A stretch of DNA of 64,000 nucleotides from contig CAZBZU010000001.1 in the NCBI GenBank assembly GCA_964496495.1, forward strand, positions 62,001 to 126,000, in the 5' to 3' direction. Position 1 is the stretch's first letter. The number at the start of each line of letters is the position of its first letter. The notes beneath the pieces were generated by a model. The model was given only the letters and a program-made list of their open reading frames with translations. It did not search any database and was not told where the DNA came from. This stretch comes from JASBRS01 sp964496495. GTDB taxonomy: Bacteria; Deinococcota; Deinococci; Deinococcales; Trueperaceae. Positions 8,656-16,255 of this stretch are shown piece after piece. Both the position numbers and the translations under genes were made by a program.

Positions 8656-9306
8656 ATGCGCCCGGTCATCGTCTTCGACCTCGACGGAACGCTCGTCGAC
8701 TCGCTCCCCGACATCGTGTCGAGCTTCCTTCACGCCTTCGAGGCGGCTCGCTTGCCCGCGCCAGCGGAGGCCGCGGTGTGGGAGAACCTCGGCCAACCGC
8801 TCGACAGCATGTTCGGCAGGTTCGCCGGCGCGGAGCGGATCGACGAGCTGTGCCGCCGCTACCGCACCTACTACGCGGGGCACCTGGCCGACCGCAGCCG
8901 CCCCTACCCCGGCGTCGTCGAGCTGCTCGGAGAGCTCGGGCAGCGCGGATACTTGCGGGTCGTGGCCAGCACCAAGGGCACTGCCATCGCTCGGCGGCTG
9001 GTGGAGCGCGTGGGCCTGTGCGACCTTCTCGACCACGTGGAGGGGACCGATGCGCCGCCGTACAAGCCGGCGCCCGACGTGGTGCTGCGGGCGATCGACG
9101 CCGTCGCCGGCCGCGGCGCCTGGATGGTGGGAGACACCGACGGGGACGTGCAGGCGGGGCGTGCCGCGGGGCTGCCGACCTACGCCGTCACCTGGGGCAC
9201 CCAGGGTGACGCGCGCTTGCGGGCGGCGGCGCCCACCGAGCTGGCCCCGGACCTCGGCCGGTTGCTCGCCTTGTGCCCGGAGCCGGGCGCGCTCGGCGCA
9301 GCCTGA
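8656..9306 (+). CDS. HAD-family phosphatase, phosphoglycolate phosphatase-like
   Basis: A 216-residue HAD hydrolase. Motif I is FDLDGTLVDS with nucleophile Asp8 and acid/base Asp10, motif II is the VVASTKGT strand, motif III is the Lys in PPYKPAPD, and motif IV is MVGDTDGDV. The helical cap between motifs I and II is of the Gph/PpaX kind. It probably dephosphorylates a small substrate such as 2-phosphoglycolate or pyrophosphate, but the substrate cannot be fixed from sequence. The start at ATG 8656 removes an unconserved N-terminal extension and sits 7 bases after a promoter box. Confidence 0.85.
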   Translation: MRPVIVFDLDGTLVDSLPDIVSSFLHAFEAARLPAPAEAAVWENLGQPLDSMFGRFAGAERIDELCRRYRTYYAGHLADRSRPYPGVVELLGELGQRGYLRVVASTKGTAIARRLVERVGLCDLLDHVEGTDAPPYKPAPDVVLRAIDAVAGRGAWMVGDTDGDVQAGRAAGLPTYAVTWGTQGDARLRAAAPTELAPDLGRLLALCPEPGALGAA

Positions 9307-9331
9307 GCACCTCATCCCGGCAACGTCCGGG

Positions 9332-9337
9332 TAGCAT
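9332..9337 (+). promoter_or_regulatory. -10 box TAGCAT for LOG-family gene
   Basis: TAGCAT ends 5 bases before ATG 9343 without any ribosome site, as expected for a leaderless mRNA. Confidence 0.6.
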
Positions 9338-9342
9338 GCGGC

Positions 9343-10029
9343 ATGGACAGCCTGGAGAAGCAGTACGTCATCGATGCACTCGCGGAGGACTCCTGGCGCA
9401 TGTTCCGCATCATGGGGGAGTTCGTGCAGGGCTTCGAGGAGATGGCGGACGTCGGCAAGGCGGTGACCATCTTCGGCTCGGCGCGGGTCGGGGACGAGGC
9501 CGACACCTACGGCAGGGCGAGGGCGCTGGCGGCCGATCTGGCGCGGGCCGGCTACGCCATCATCACCGGCGGCGGCCCCGGCATCATGGCGGCGGCGAAC
9601 CGCGGCGCCTTCGAAGCCGAGGCGCGCAGCATCGGGCTCAATATCGACCTGCCCCACGAGCAGGAGCCCAACCCGTATCAGACCGACAGCCTGCAGTTCA
9701 AGTACTTCTTCGTGCGCAAGGTGATGATGGTCAAGTACTCCACGGCCTTCGTGGTGTTCCCCGGCGGCTTCGGGACCATCGACGAGCTGTTCGAGGCGCT
9801 CACGCTCATCCAGACGAGGAAGATCAAGCCCTTCCCGGTCTACCTGATCGGCGTGGAGTACTGGCGAGGGTTGCTGCAGTGGTTGCAGGGCACGCTCCAG
9901 CGACAGGGCACGATCTCCGAGCGCGACCTGCACCTGTTCAAGGTGGTGGATGACGTGAGCACCATCGCCGACGAGATCGACGACTACTACCGCAGCGAGC
10001 ACCACGGAGGGTTCAAGCTGCCGCGGTGA
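9343..10029 (+). CDS. LOG-family (TIGR00730) protein
   Basis: A 228-residue member of the LOG/lysine decarboxylase-like fold. The phosphoribohydrolase motifs are TGGGPGIMAAANRGA and FPGGFGTIDELFE, close to the family's PGGxGTxxE. The family cleaves cytokinin or nucleoside 5'-monophosphates to base plus ribose 5-phosphate. The bacterial version with this 90-residue N-terminal region (ITGGGPG preceded by VTIFGSARVGD) is often simply called Rossmann-fold nucleotide-binding protein. It stands alone between the HAD gene and hsp20. The bacterial substrate is not certain. Confidence 0.85.
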   Translation: MDSLEKQYVIDALAEDSWRMFRIMGEFVQGFEEMADVGKAVTIFGSARVGDEADTYGRARALAADLARAGYAIITGGGPGIMAAANRGAFEAEARSIGLNIDLPHEQEPNPYQTDSLQFKYFFVRKVMMVKYSTAFVVFPGGFGTIDELFEALTLIQTRKIKPFPVYLIGVEYWRGLLQWLQGTLQRQGTISERDLHLFKVVDDVSTIADEIDDYYRSEHHGGFKLPR

Positions 10030-10059
10030 CGGCGATGTGTCGCGAATGGCATCATAAGA

Positions 10060-10080
10060 CTTGACACGAGAGCACTCAGA
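10060..10080. promoter_or_regulatory. HAIR-like inverted repeat (possible HspR operator)
   Basis: CTTGACA-N7-ACTCAGA matches the HspR-associated HAIR consensus CTTGAGT-N7-ACTCAAG at 10 of 14 positions with the exact 7-base spacing, and it covers the -35 of the hsp20 promoter. A further ACTCAAG lies at 10088-10094. Repression of hsp20 by an HspR-type factor is an inference. Confidence 0.4.
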
Positions 10081-10090
10081 TTTCTATACT
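10061..10090 (+). promoter_or_regulatory. hsp20 promoter, TTGACA-N18-TATACT
   Basis: A near-consensus housekeeping promoter: TTGACA at 10061-10066, an 18-base spacer and TATACT at 10085-10090. It gives a leader of about 70 bases with a strong ribosome site, unlike the leaderless neighbours. Confidence 0.8.
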
Positions 10091-10167
10091 CAAGAGTGTG
10101 AAAAGGGCGCCGGCCGGGTCCGTGGGATCCGCCGGGCCCGCAACGCCCACGCTAAGGAGGAATGACC

Positions 10168-10608
10168 ATGGCGCTGGTTCGCAACACGCGCACGCTTCCC
10201 GTCCGCCGCTTCGCGCTCGATCCCTTCGAGGAGTTCGACCGGGTGTTGAGCGAGTTCGGCAGCACGCTCCACGGCGGTACCGAATGGGTCGGGTACCCCA
10301 TCGACCTGTTCGAGACCGACAGCGATCTGGTGCTGGAGATGGCGGTGCCCGGCATCAACATCGACGACCTGGATATCAGCATCGAGGGCCGCCAGCTCAG
10401 CGTCCGCGGCAAGCTGCCCGAAGCCGCGGAGGACGGCCGCCGCTACTGGTTGCAGAGCATCCCGCGCGGTGACATCAGCCGCACCGTGAAGCTCCCCGCG
10501 GCCGTCGAGGTCGACAAGATCGAGGCGCAGGTGGCGGACGGCATGCTGTCGCTGCGCATGCCCAAGCTGGCCGAAGCCAAGGTGCACAAGATCGCCATCA
10601 ACCGCTGA
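10168..10608 (+). CDS. Small heat shock protein Hsp20
   Basis: A 146-residue ATP-independent chaperone that holds unfolding proteins in the cytoplasm. It has a short N-terminal arm, the alpha-crystallin domain (about residues 40-135, with DLVLEMAVPGINIDDLDISIEG and a GMLSLRMPK strand) and a C-terminal IAI tripeptide of the IxI type used in oligomer assembly. ATG 10168 is preferred over ATG 10162 because AAGGAGG (10154-10160) is 7 bases from the former but only 1 base from the latter. The promoter carries a HAIR-like repeat. Confidence 0.92.
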   Translation: MALVRNTRTLPVRRFALDPFEEFDRVLSEFGSTLHGGTEWVGYPIDLFETDSDLVLEMAVPGINIDDLDISIEGRQLSVRGKLPEAAEDGRRYWLQSIPRGDISRTVKLPAAVEVDKIEAQVADGMLSLRMPKLAEAKVHKIAINR

Positions 10609-10630
10609 GTCGCTGCTGACGCGTCGCACT

Positions 10631-10658
10631 GGCGGCCGAGCGCGCGCGCTCGGCCGCC
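10631..10658 (+). terminator. Hairpin after hsp20
   Basis: A perfect 12-bp stem, GGCGGCCGAGCG / CGCTCGGCCGCC, with a CGCG loop, 22 bases after the hsp20 stop. There is no T-tract, and the next promoter box starts 4 bases later. Confidence 0.65.
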
Positions 10659-10662
10659 AGAG

Positions 10663-10668
10663 TATCGT
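10663..10668 (+). promoter_or_regulatory. -10 box TATCGT for MATE gene
   Basis: TATCGT ends 8 bases before ATG 10677 with no ribosome site, a leaderless arrangement directly behind the hsp20 hairpin. Confidence 0.6.
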
Positions 10669-10676
10669 GTGTCCCT

Positions 10677-12062
10677 ATGGCGCCGCGGAGGTCGACCTGG
10701 GGACACGAGCTGCGTGGGCTGAGCCTGCTGGCGGTGCCGCTGGTGCTGGCGCAGCTCGCCCAGAACGGCATGAGCGTGGTGGACACGCTGATGGTCGGCC
10801 GCCTGGGGGCGCATCAGCTCGCCGGCATCGCGTTGGGCAGCACGCTCTTCACGCTGGTGCTGATCGTGTGCATGGGCGTGTTGTTCGCCGTCGGACCGAT
10901 GGTGGCGCAGGCCCATGGCGGAGGCAGGCCCGAGGAGGCGGGACGGGCCGCGCGCCAGGGGCTGTGGCTCGCGCTGGGGTTGACGGTTCCGGGCGTGCTG
11001 GTGTTCGTGTACGCCCGGCAGCTCCTGCTCCTGACCGGGCAGGAGCCGAGCGTGGCGGCGGCCAGTGGCGCCTACTTGAGGGCGATGGCGTGGGGCTTTC
11101 CCTTTGCGCTCGTGCTGACGGCGCTGCGTGGCTTCCTGGAGGGACAGGGCGACACCCGCCCCATCCTGGCGGTGGCGGCGGTGGGCGTGGCGCTCAACGT
11201 GCTGGCGAACGACGTGCTGATGTTCGGCAGGCTGGGGTTGCCACGGCTCGGTTTGGTAGGGACCGGCTATGCCACGGCCCTGGTGTACGCCACCATGGCG
11301 ACCCTGGTGGCCGTCTACCTGCGGCTGCGCTATCGCAGGTTCCGGGTGTTCAGCGGCCTGCGGCGCCCGGACCCGGCGATGCTGCGGGAGCTGCTGCGCA
11401 TCGGCTGGCCGATCAGCCTGACGCTCGGCTTCGAGGTGGGGCTGTTCGCCCTGACGGCGATGATGATGGGACGCTTCGGCGACGCGGCGCTCGCCGGCCA
11501 CCAGATCGCGCTCCAGAGCGCCTCGACCACCTTCATGGTGCCGCTCGGCGTCAGCATTGCCACGGGCATACGCGTCGGACAGGCCGCCGGGCGGGGTGAC
11601 GCCGCCGGCGTCGCACGTGGCGGGCTCACCGGCGTCGCCATGAGCATCGCCTTCATGGCCTGCGCAGGGCTGCTCTTCCGCCTGGCGCCCGATGTCGTGA
11701 TCGGTCTCTACCTCCCCGTCAACGCTTCCGCCAACGCCGTGGTGGTCGGCTTCGCGCGGCGCTTCCTGGCCATCGCCGCCATCTTCCAGGTGTTCGACGG
11801 CACCCAGGTGACCGCCTCCGGGGCCTTGCGCGGCCTCAAGGACACGCGCGCCCCGATGCTACTTACCCTGGTGGCGTACTGGCTGGTGGCCGTGCCGGTC
11901 GGCGTGGCGCTGGCCTTCCCGGCCAGGGTGGGTCCCGCCGGGCTGTGGTTCGGGCTGGTGGCGGGTCTGGCCGTCGCCGCCGTGCTGCTGCTGACGCGCT
12001 TCGCCCTCCTGGTGCGGGGGCGCCGGCGGGCGCACGGCGCACCGGTCGCCGAGCTGCGGTAG
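10677..12062 (+). CDS. MATE family multidrug exporter
   Basis: A 461-residue polytopic membrane protein with about 12 hydrophobic segments arranged as two homologous halves. Family features include LAQNGMSVVDTLMVGRLG in helix 1, ALRGFLEGQGDTRPIL at the end of the first half, and ASGALRGLKDTRAPM in the second half. MATE proteins export cationic compounds by Na+ or H+ antiport, and the substrate here is unknown. The C terminus is Arg-rich (RGRRRAHG). Its stop TAG overlaps a TAGACT box that may serve the next gene. Confidence 0.9.
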   Translation: MAPRRSTWGHELRGLSLLAVPLVLAQLAQNGMSVVDTLMVGRLGAHQLAGIALGSTLFTLVLIVCMGVLFAVGPMVAQAHGGGRPEEAGRAARQGLWLALGLTVPGVLVFVYARQLLLLTGQEPSVAAASGAYLRAMAWGFPFALVLTALRGFLEGQGDTRPILAVAAVGVALNVLANDVLMFGRLGLPRLGLVGTGYATALVYATMATLVAVYLRLRYRRFRVFSGLRRPDPAMLRELLRIGWPISLTLGFEVGLFALTAMMMGRFGDAALAGHQIALQSASTTFMVPLGVSIATGIRVGQAAGRGDAAGVARGGLTGVAMSIAFMACAGLLFRLAPDVVIGLYLPVNASANAVVVGFARRFLAIAAIFQVFDGTQVTASGALRGLKDTRAPMLLTLVAYWLVAVPVGVALAFPARVGPAGLWFGLVAGLAVAAVLLLTRFALLVRGRRRAHGAPVAELR

Positions 12063-12065
12063 ACT
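12060..12065 (+). promoter_or_regulatory. -10 box TAGACT after MATE gene
   Basis: TAGACT begins at the MATE stop codon and lies 21 bases before GTG 12087. It gives a short leader with GGAG at 12074-12077. Confidence 0.45.
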
Positions 12066-12086
12066 GCCCCTTCGGAGCCCGCCGGC

Positions 12087-12587
12087 GTGTCGCGGCACGG
12101 GTGGCGCTCCCGGGCCATGCGCTTCCCAGGACTCGACCACTACCTCAAGGCGCCGTCGCTCGACCGGCGGCATGCGGCCGCGGTGCTGCGCAGCGTGTAC
12201 GCCCTGATGTTCCTGGGCCAGCTGGTGGTCGCCCTCGCCCTCGCCATCGTGGTGCGCCTGCTCAGCCACATGCACACCAACCCCAGCCCGCTGCTCGGCT
12301 GGGTGCTGGTGGCGCTAGCGTGCCTCGAGCTGCCGCTCGGTCTGGTGCTGGCGGGGCTGGCGGGGCGCGGGCCGGACAGGCGGCGCGCGCTCTCCGCAGC
12401 GTTGCTCGGCGCCGTGGTGCTCTCCACGCCGGCGTGGTTCGCGGCCCTGGCACTGGCCACCGGCCAGGGTGGGATGCCGGTGCTGGTGCTGTGGGGTCTG
12501 CTGGCGCTCTACTACGCCGTCGGCGTGGGGGGAGCCGGGCGCCTCGCTGGCCGGGCCGCGCAAGGACCGCCGGCCGGCCCCGCCTGA
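12087..12587 (+). CDS. Small integral membrane protein, unknown function
   Basis: About 166 residues with four hydrophobic segments (roughly residues 37-58, 70-92, 102-122 and 126-146). I recognise no family. GTG 12087 has GGAG about 9 bases upstream. An internal ATG at 12117 (MRFPGLDHYLKAP) is the alternative start and would give 156 residues. It ends 24 bases before the 3' end of the convergent Lrp-type gene. The tail is Gly/Pro/Ala-rich and looks unstructured. Confidence 0.6.
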   Translation: MSRHGWRSRAMRFPGLDHYLKAPSLDRRHAAAVLRSVYALMFLGQLVVALALAIVVRLLSHMHTNPSPLLGWVLVALACLELPLGLVLAGLAGRGPDRRRALSAALLGAVVLSTPAWFAALALATGQGGMPVLVLWGLLALYYAVGVGGAGRLAGRAAQGPPAGPA

Positions 12588-12611
12588 GCGACGCCTGCGA
12601 CCCCCGCCGGC

Positions 12612-13106
12612 TCAGCCGCTGCCCGCCGCGGCGCCGTCGGCCTCCTTGAGGGCGAACCACTCGCGCCAGTCCCAGGAGCTCTTCATGACCTCGGCAAGCT
12701 GGAAGGTCTCGGTGCTGGTGATGGCCGGACAGTGTGTGGGCAGCTCCTCGGAGACGAAGGCGTGCAAGCCCTTCACGCTGCTGTGCACCGTCTGGATGAC
12801 GATGTCGGCCTGGCCGAACGACGTTCCGACGAAGCGCACGTAAGGCAGGCGGGTGAGAGCACGGGCGGTCTCCGCCACGGTGCCGGGCCGCACCCTCACC
12901 AGGATGATGGCGGCGGCTTCCACGCCGAGCTGCAGCGGGTCGCCGACCGCGGTGATGTGGATGAGGTGGCGCTCCTGAAGGCGCGTCACACGCGAGCGCA
13001 CGGTGCTCTCGGCCACGCCGAGGTCGCGGGCGATGTCCCGGAAGGGCCGTCGCCCGTCGTCCTCCAGCGCGACGATGATCGCTTTGTCCAGCTCGTCGAG
13101 CTGCAT
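12612..13106 (-). CDS. Lrp/AsnC family transcriptional regulator
   Basis: A 164-residue regulator. The N-terminal winged helix reads LDELDKAIIVALEDDGRRPFRDIARDLGVAESTVRSRVTRL, followed by an RAM/AsnC ligand-binding domain (AAAIILVRVRPGTVAETARAL ... GQADIVIQT). Proteins of this family form octamers and sense amino acids or related metabolites. ATG 13106 has GAGGAGG upstream. It is divergent from a peptide importer, and its likely -35 overlaps that operon's -35 on the other strand. Control of the importer and of itself is a reasonable inference. Confidence 0.92.
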   Translation of the reverse strand: MQLDELDKAIIVALEDDGRRPFRDIARDLGVAESTVRSRVTRLQERHLIHITAVGDPLQLGVEAAAIILVRVRPGTVAETARALTRLPYVRFVGTSFGQADIVIQTVHSSVKGLHAFVSEELPTHCPAITSTETFQLAEVMKSSWDWREWFALKEADGAAAGSG

Positions 13107-13150
13107 GCACCCTCCTCTGCGCGGCACGGGCTCGAATTCGGAACGCATTC

Positions 13151-13180
13151 AGCATAATCAACCCGGTCCCAGGTTGACAA
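13151..13180 (-). promoter_or_regulatory. Candidate lrp promoter, TTGTCA-N18-TATGCT
   Basis: On the minus strand TTGTCA (13175-13180) is followed after 18 bases by TATGCT (13151-13156). Its -35 shares five bases with the -35 of the opposite promoter, so one bound polymerase or repressor would block the other. Confidence 0.55.
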
Positions 13181-13202
13181 TGCGTAGGAATCTGGCTTTA
13201 CT
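13174..13202 (+). promoter_or_regulatory. Peptide importer promoter, TTGACA-N17-TTTACT
   Basis: Consensus TTGACA at 13174-13179, a 17-base spacer, and TTTACT at 13197-13202. It implies a leader of about 165 bases before GTG 13374, including a small hairpin CGGCCGC-GGA-GCGGCCG near 13252-13270. Confidence 0.75.
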
Positions 13203-13373
13203 GGGGGCACCATGCGCAAAGTCTTCTCGGCACGCGCCGTGGGCGCGCGGTCGGCCGCGGAGCGGCCGGGCTGAGGACGCGGAAGGGAGGCCGGCAGGCG
13301 GTCGTTCGTGATGCGGCGGAGAGGGCAACGTTCAGTCGTCGCCCGGAGCGGTGGCGATGCGAAGGAGTCAGCC

Positions 13374-15194
13374 GTGGGCAAGGATCGTAGGGATGACGTG
13401 AACGACGCCGAGTGGGCGTCCGAGGACATGACCGAGGGCGATGCCGAGGCGCTCGAGCGCGAGATAGACGACGCCAAGCAGTTCGATGCTGGCGACCCCC
13501 TGTTCGGGCTGACGGTGGAGGAGCTGAGCGGTCCCCGTCTCAGCCGCCGCACCGTTCTGCGGCTCATGGCGGCAGCCGGGCTGCTGTCGACCGTGCGCCT
13601 GGCACCGGGGTTGCGCGGGCTGGCCTACGCCCAGGGAGCCAGCGGCGGTCATCTCAAGGCGGGCTGGGCCGGTACTGGCGAGATCACCACGTTGGACCCC
13701 GCCCAGATCGACCAGGTACTCGAGTTCCAGATCGCGTCCAACGTCCTGGGCGGGTTGACGCACATCAACCCCAAGCTGGTTGCGGAAGGCGACCTCGCGG
13801 AGAGCTGGACGGTCACCTCCGACGGCCTCCACTACACCTTCAAGCTGCGTCAGGGCGTGACGTTCCACAACGGCGACCCGTTCACCGCCGACGACGTGAT
13901 CTTCACCTACAACCGCTCCAAGGACCCCAAACAGTCCATCCAATCGAGCGTGCTGGCCGGGGTGGATAGCGTCGACAAGCTCGACGACCACACCGTGCGC
14001 TTCAACCTCAAGGCGCCGCAGGCGTCGTTCCTGGTGAAGGTGACGGAGCGCTCCAGCGGCCGCGCCCTGGCCATCGTCAACCAGCGCGCGCTCAAGGAGA
14101 TGGGCGCGGCCGCCTACGGCCTGAAGCCCGTGGGGACCGGGCCGTTCATGGTCACGGCGCACCAGCTCGGCCAAGGCGTCGAGCTGGCGAAGTTCGACAA
14201 GTACTACGATCCGTCGCGGCCGAAGCTCGACCGCGTGAGCATCACCCCCATCTCCGAGCCGGAGGCGCTGGCGGCCGCCATCGAGGCGGGCGACATCCAG
14301 CTCATCGGTGGGAACCCACCCGCCGCCGAGCTCATCGACCGCTTCGTGGCCAACAAGGACCTGGTCGTGAGCCAGATCCCGGGTCCCGGCTTCCAGTCGG
14401 TGTGGATCAACCCCTGGCGCGACCCCTTCAAGGTCACCGACTTCAACCCGCCGTTCTCCGAGCTGGTCAAGCAGAAGGGCTTCATGGTGCGCCTCGCCAT
14501 CGCCAAGGCGCTCGACCGCAAGGACTACATCAAGCGGGCGCAGTTCGGGCGCGGGGTGCCCGCCTTCGGGAGCATCAACCCCGCCATGCGCTACTACTAC
14601 GACGACGCCATCGACTCCACCAGCGAGCAGCGCTTCGACCTGGCGGCCGCCCAGAAGCTCCTGGCAGACGCGGGTTTCCCGGGTGGGAAGGGGTTCCGCA
14701 CCCTGAAGCTGACCACCACGGCGGCCGGCAAGCGCGAGTCGCTGATCATCGCCGACATCCTCAAGCGTAACCTCGGCATCAGCGTCGAGCTCGACGTTCA
14801 GGACTTCTCGGTGCTGATCCAGCACTTCGATGCCAACGACTACGACATCCTGCGCGTCGGCTCGGGCGGGGACTACGACCCGGACGATGGGCTGGTGGAC
14901 TGGATGTTGACGACCTCGAAGTTCAACGGCCCCGACCGCGACAAGGCCACGCAGTCGTTCGGCTACTTCTCGGACAAGGAGGTCGACAAGTTGACCGACG
15001 AGGAGCGGGTCCAGCCAGACCTGCCCAAGCGCAAGGCGCTGGTGCAGCAGGCCAACAAGCTCACCTCCGACAAGGTGGCGTCGGCCTTCCTGTTCCACCC
15101 GCTCGACATCCTCGTGTACCGCAAGCAGGTCGTCTTCCCGGCGGAGAGCCGGATCCCAGGGCTGGTCGACCTGGACCGCGTCACCCTCGCCTGA
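13374..15194 (+). CDS. Peptide/solute ABC transporter binding protein with Tat signal
   Basis: A 606-residue family 5 (DppA/OppA-like) substrate-binding protein. The export signal is LSRRTVLRLMAAAGLL, a twin-arginine type with the Arg pair near residues 58-59. It is preceded by an unusual acidic segment of about 57 residues. Family features follow: TLDPAQIDQ, LAESWTVTSDGLHYTFKLRQGVTFHNGDPFTADDVIFTYNR and a late DYDILRVGSGGDYDPDDG region. I start at GTG 13374 because AAGGAG lies 8 bases upstream; ATG 13428 would shorten the acidic extension. It is followed by two permease genes and should deliver peptides or a similar solute to them in the periplasm. Confidence 0.88.
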   Translation: MGKDRRDDVNDAEWASEDMTEGDAEALEREIDDAKQFDAGDPLFGLTVEELSGPRLSRRTVLRLMAAAGLLSTVRLAPGLRGLAYAQGASGGHLKAGWAGTGEITTLDPAQIDQVLEFQIASNVLGGLTHINPKLVAEGDLAESWTVTSDGLHYTFKLRQGVTFHNGDPFTADDVIFTYNRSKDPKQSIQSSVLAGVDSVDKLDDHTVRFNLKAPQASFLVKVTERSSGRALAIVNQRALKEMGAAAYGLKPVGTGPFMVTAHQLGQGVELAKFDKYYDPSRPKLDRVSITPISEPEALAAAIEAGDIQLIGGNPPAAELIDRFVANKDLVVSQIPGPGFQSVWINPWRDPFKVTDFNPPFSELVKQKGFMVRLAIAKALDRKDYIKRAQFGRGVPAFGSINPAMRYYYDDAIDSTSEQRFDLAAAQKLLADAGFPGGKGFRTLKLTTTAAGKRESLIIADILKRNLGISVELDVQDFSVLIQHFDANDYDILRVGSGGDYDPDDGLVDWMLTTSKFNGPDRDKATQSFGYFSDKEVDKLTDEERVQPDLPKRKALVQQANKLTSDKVASAFLFHPLDILVYRKQVVFPAESRIPGLVDLDRVTLA

Positions 15195-15205
15195 CCGCCA
15201 ACGCC

Positions 15206-15258
15206 GACCGCGCCGGTCGTCGCCGGACCTATCTCGCCCGCGACGACCGGCGCCGGTC
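15206..15258 (+). repeat. Long inverted repeat between binding protein and permease
   Basis: GCGCCGGTCGTCG (15210-15222) pairs perfectly with CGACGACCGGCGC (15241-15253). A further 4 bp pair past a single bulge, and the 18-base loop is CCGG-rich. It lies between the binding-protein stop and the permease start with no T-tract. It may protect the upstream mRNA or attenuate the downstream genes, keeping the binding protein in excess. Confidence 0.6.
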
Positions 15259-15302
15259 CCACCATCTTGCCGGCGGCGCCGCGCCGCCCGAGGTATCGCG
15301 CA

Positions 15303-16250
15303 GTGACGAGCTATCTTCTGAAGCGGGTGCTGGCCGCGATCGTGGTGATGTGGGCGGTAGCCACGCTGGTCTTCTTCATGCTCCGCGCCGTGCCCGGCGA
15401 TCCCGTGCAGGCCATGCTCTTCGACACCGGCGACGCGCACGCGGTGGCGGTGCTCAAGCACAAGTACGGGCTGGACCGGCCCGTCTACGTGCAGTACGGC
15501 CTGTGGCTGTGGAACATCTGCCACGGTGACTTCGGAGCGTCGATCTACGGAAGCCGCGAGCCGGTGAGCCGGATCATCGAGCAAGCCTTCCCCCGCACCA
15601 TGTCGCTGGCGCTCCTGGCCTTCCTGATCGCCATGGCCATCGCCGTTCCGGCCGGGATCGTATCGGCGGTGCGCAGGAACACCCCCCTCGACCACGGCTT
15701 CACGCTGCTGGCGTTCCTGGGCCTGTCCATGCCCGACTTCTGGCTGGGCATCGTGCTGATCATCATCTTCGCCGCGCGCCTGCAGTGGTTGCCCGCGATC
15801 GGGTACGCGCCTCTCTCGGACGGCTTCTGGCCCTGGTTCAAGCACCTCATCCTGCCGGCGACGGCCATCGGAACGGCCTTCTCTGCCATCCTGGCGCGCA
15901 TGATCCGCTCCTCGATGCTCGAGGTCCTGAGCGCGGACTTCATCACCGTCGCCCGCTCGAAGGGCCTGGTGGAGCGGCAGGTCGTCATGAAGCACGCCTT
16001 CCGCAACGCCCTCATCCCGGTAATCACCGTGGTCGGCATCGCCTTCGCCCTGCTCATGGCGGGGGCCGTGGTGGTCGAGAACGTGTTCTCCATCAAAGGG
16101 CTCGGCCGCGTGCTGATCCAGGGCATCCTCAACCGCGACTATCCAGTGGTGCAGGGAGCCATCCTGGTGGTGTCCGCCATCTTCGTCACGACGAATCTCG
16201 TGGTCGACGTGCTGTACACGTTCATCGACCCTCGCATCCGGTTGAGGTGA
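15303..16250 (+). CDS. Peptide ABC transporter permease (DppB type)
   Basis: A 315-residue inner-membrane permease. The N terminus is the typical TSYLLKRVLAAIVVMWAVATLVFFMLRAVPGDP. There are six hydrophobic segments, and the ATPase-contacting EAA loop is SADFITVARSKGLVERQVVMKHAFRNALIPV. GTG 15303 is chosen because it opens exactly on the conserved N terminus with GAGG just upstream. A longer TTG start would add 12 unconserved residues. Its stop overlaps the region of the next permease's ribosome site. Confidence 0.92.
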   Translation: MTSYLLKRVLAAIVVMWAVATLVFFMLRAVPGDPVQAMLFDTGDAHAVAVLKHKYGLDRPVYVQYGLWLWNICHGDFGASIYGSREPVSRIIEQAFPRTMSLALLAFLIAMAIAVPAGIVSAVRRNTPLDHGFTLLAFLGLSMPDFWLGIVLIIIFAARLQWLPAIGYAPLSDGFWPWFKHLILPATAIGTAFSAILARMIRSSMLEVLSADFITVARSKGLVERQVVMKHAFRNALIPVITVVGIAFALLMAGAVVVENVFSIKGLGRVLIQGILNRDYPVVQGAILVVSAIFVTTNLVVDVLYTFIDPRIRLR

Positions 16251-16255
16251 GCCGC

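Noticed and set aside
10162..10167. First ATG (10162) as the hsp20 start
   Set aside because: It is only 1 base from the AAGGAGG site; ATG 10168 has the normal 7-base spacing.
13205..13373. Riboswitch in the peptide importer leader
   Set aside because: Only one small GC hairpin is visible, and no known aptamer pattern or terminator/antiterminator pair can be drawn.
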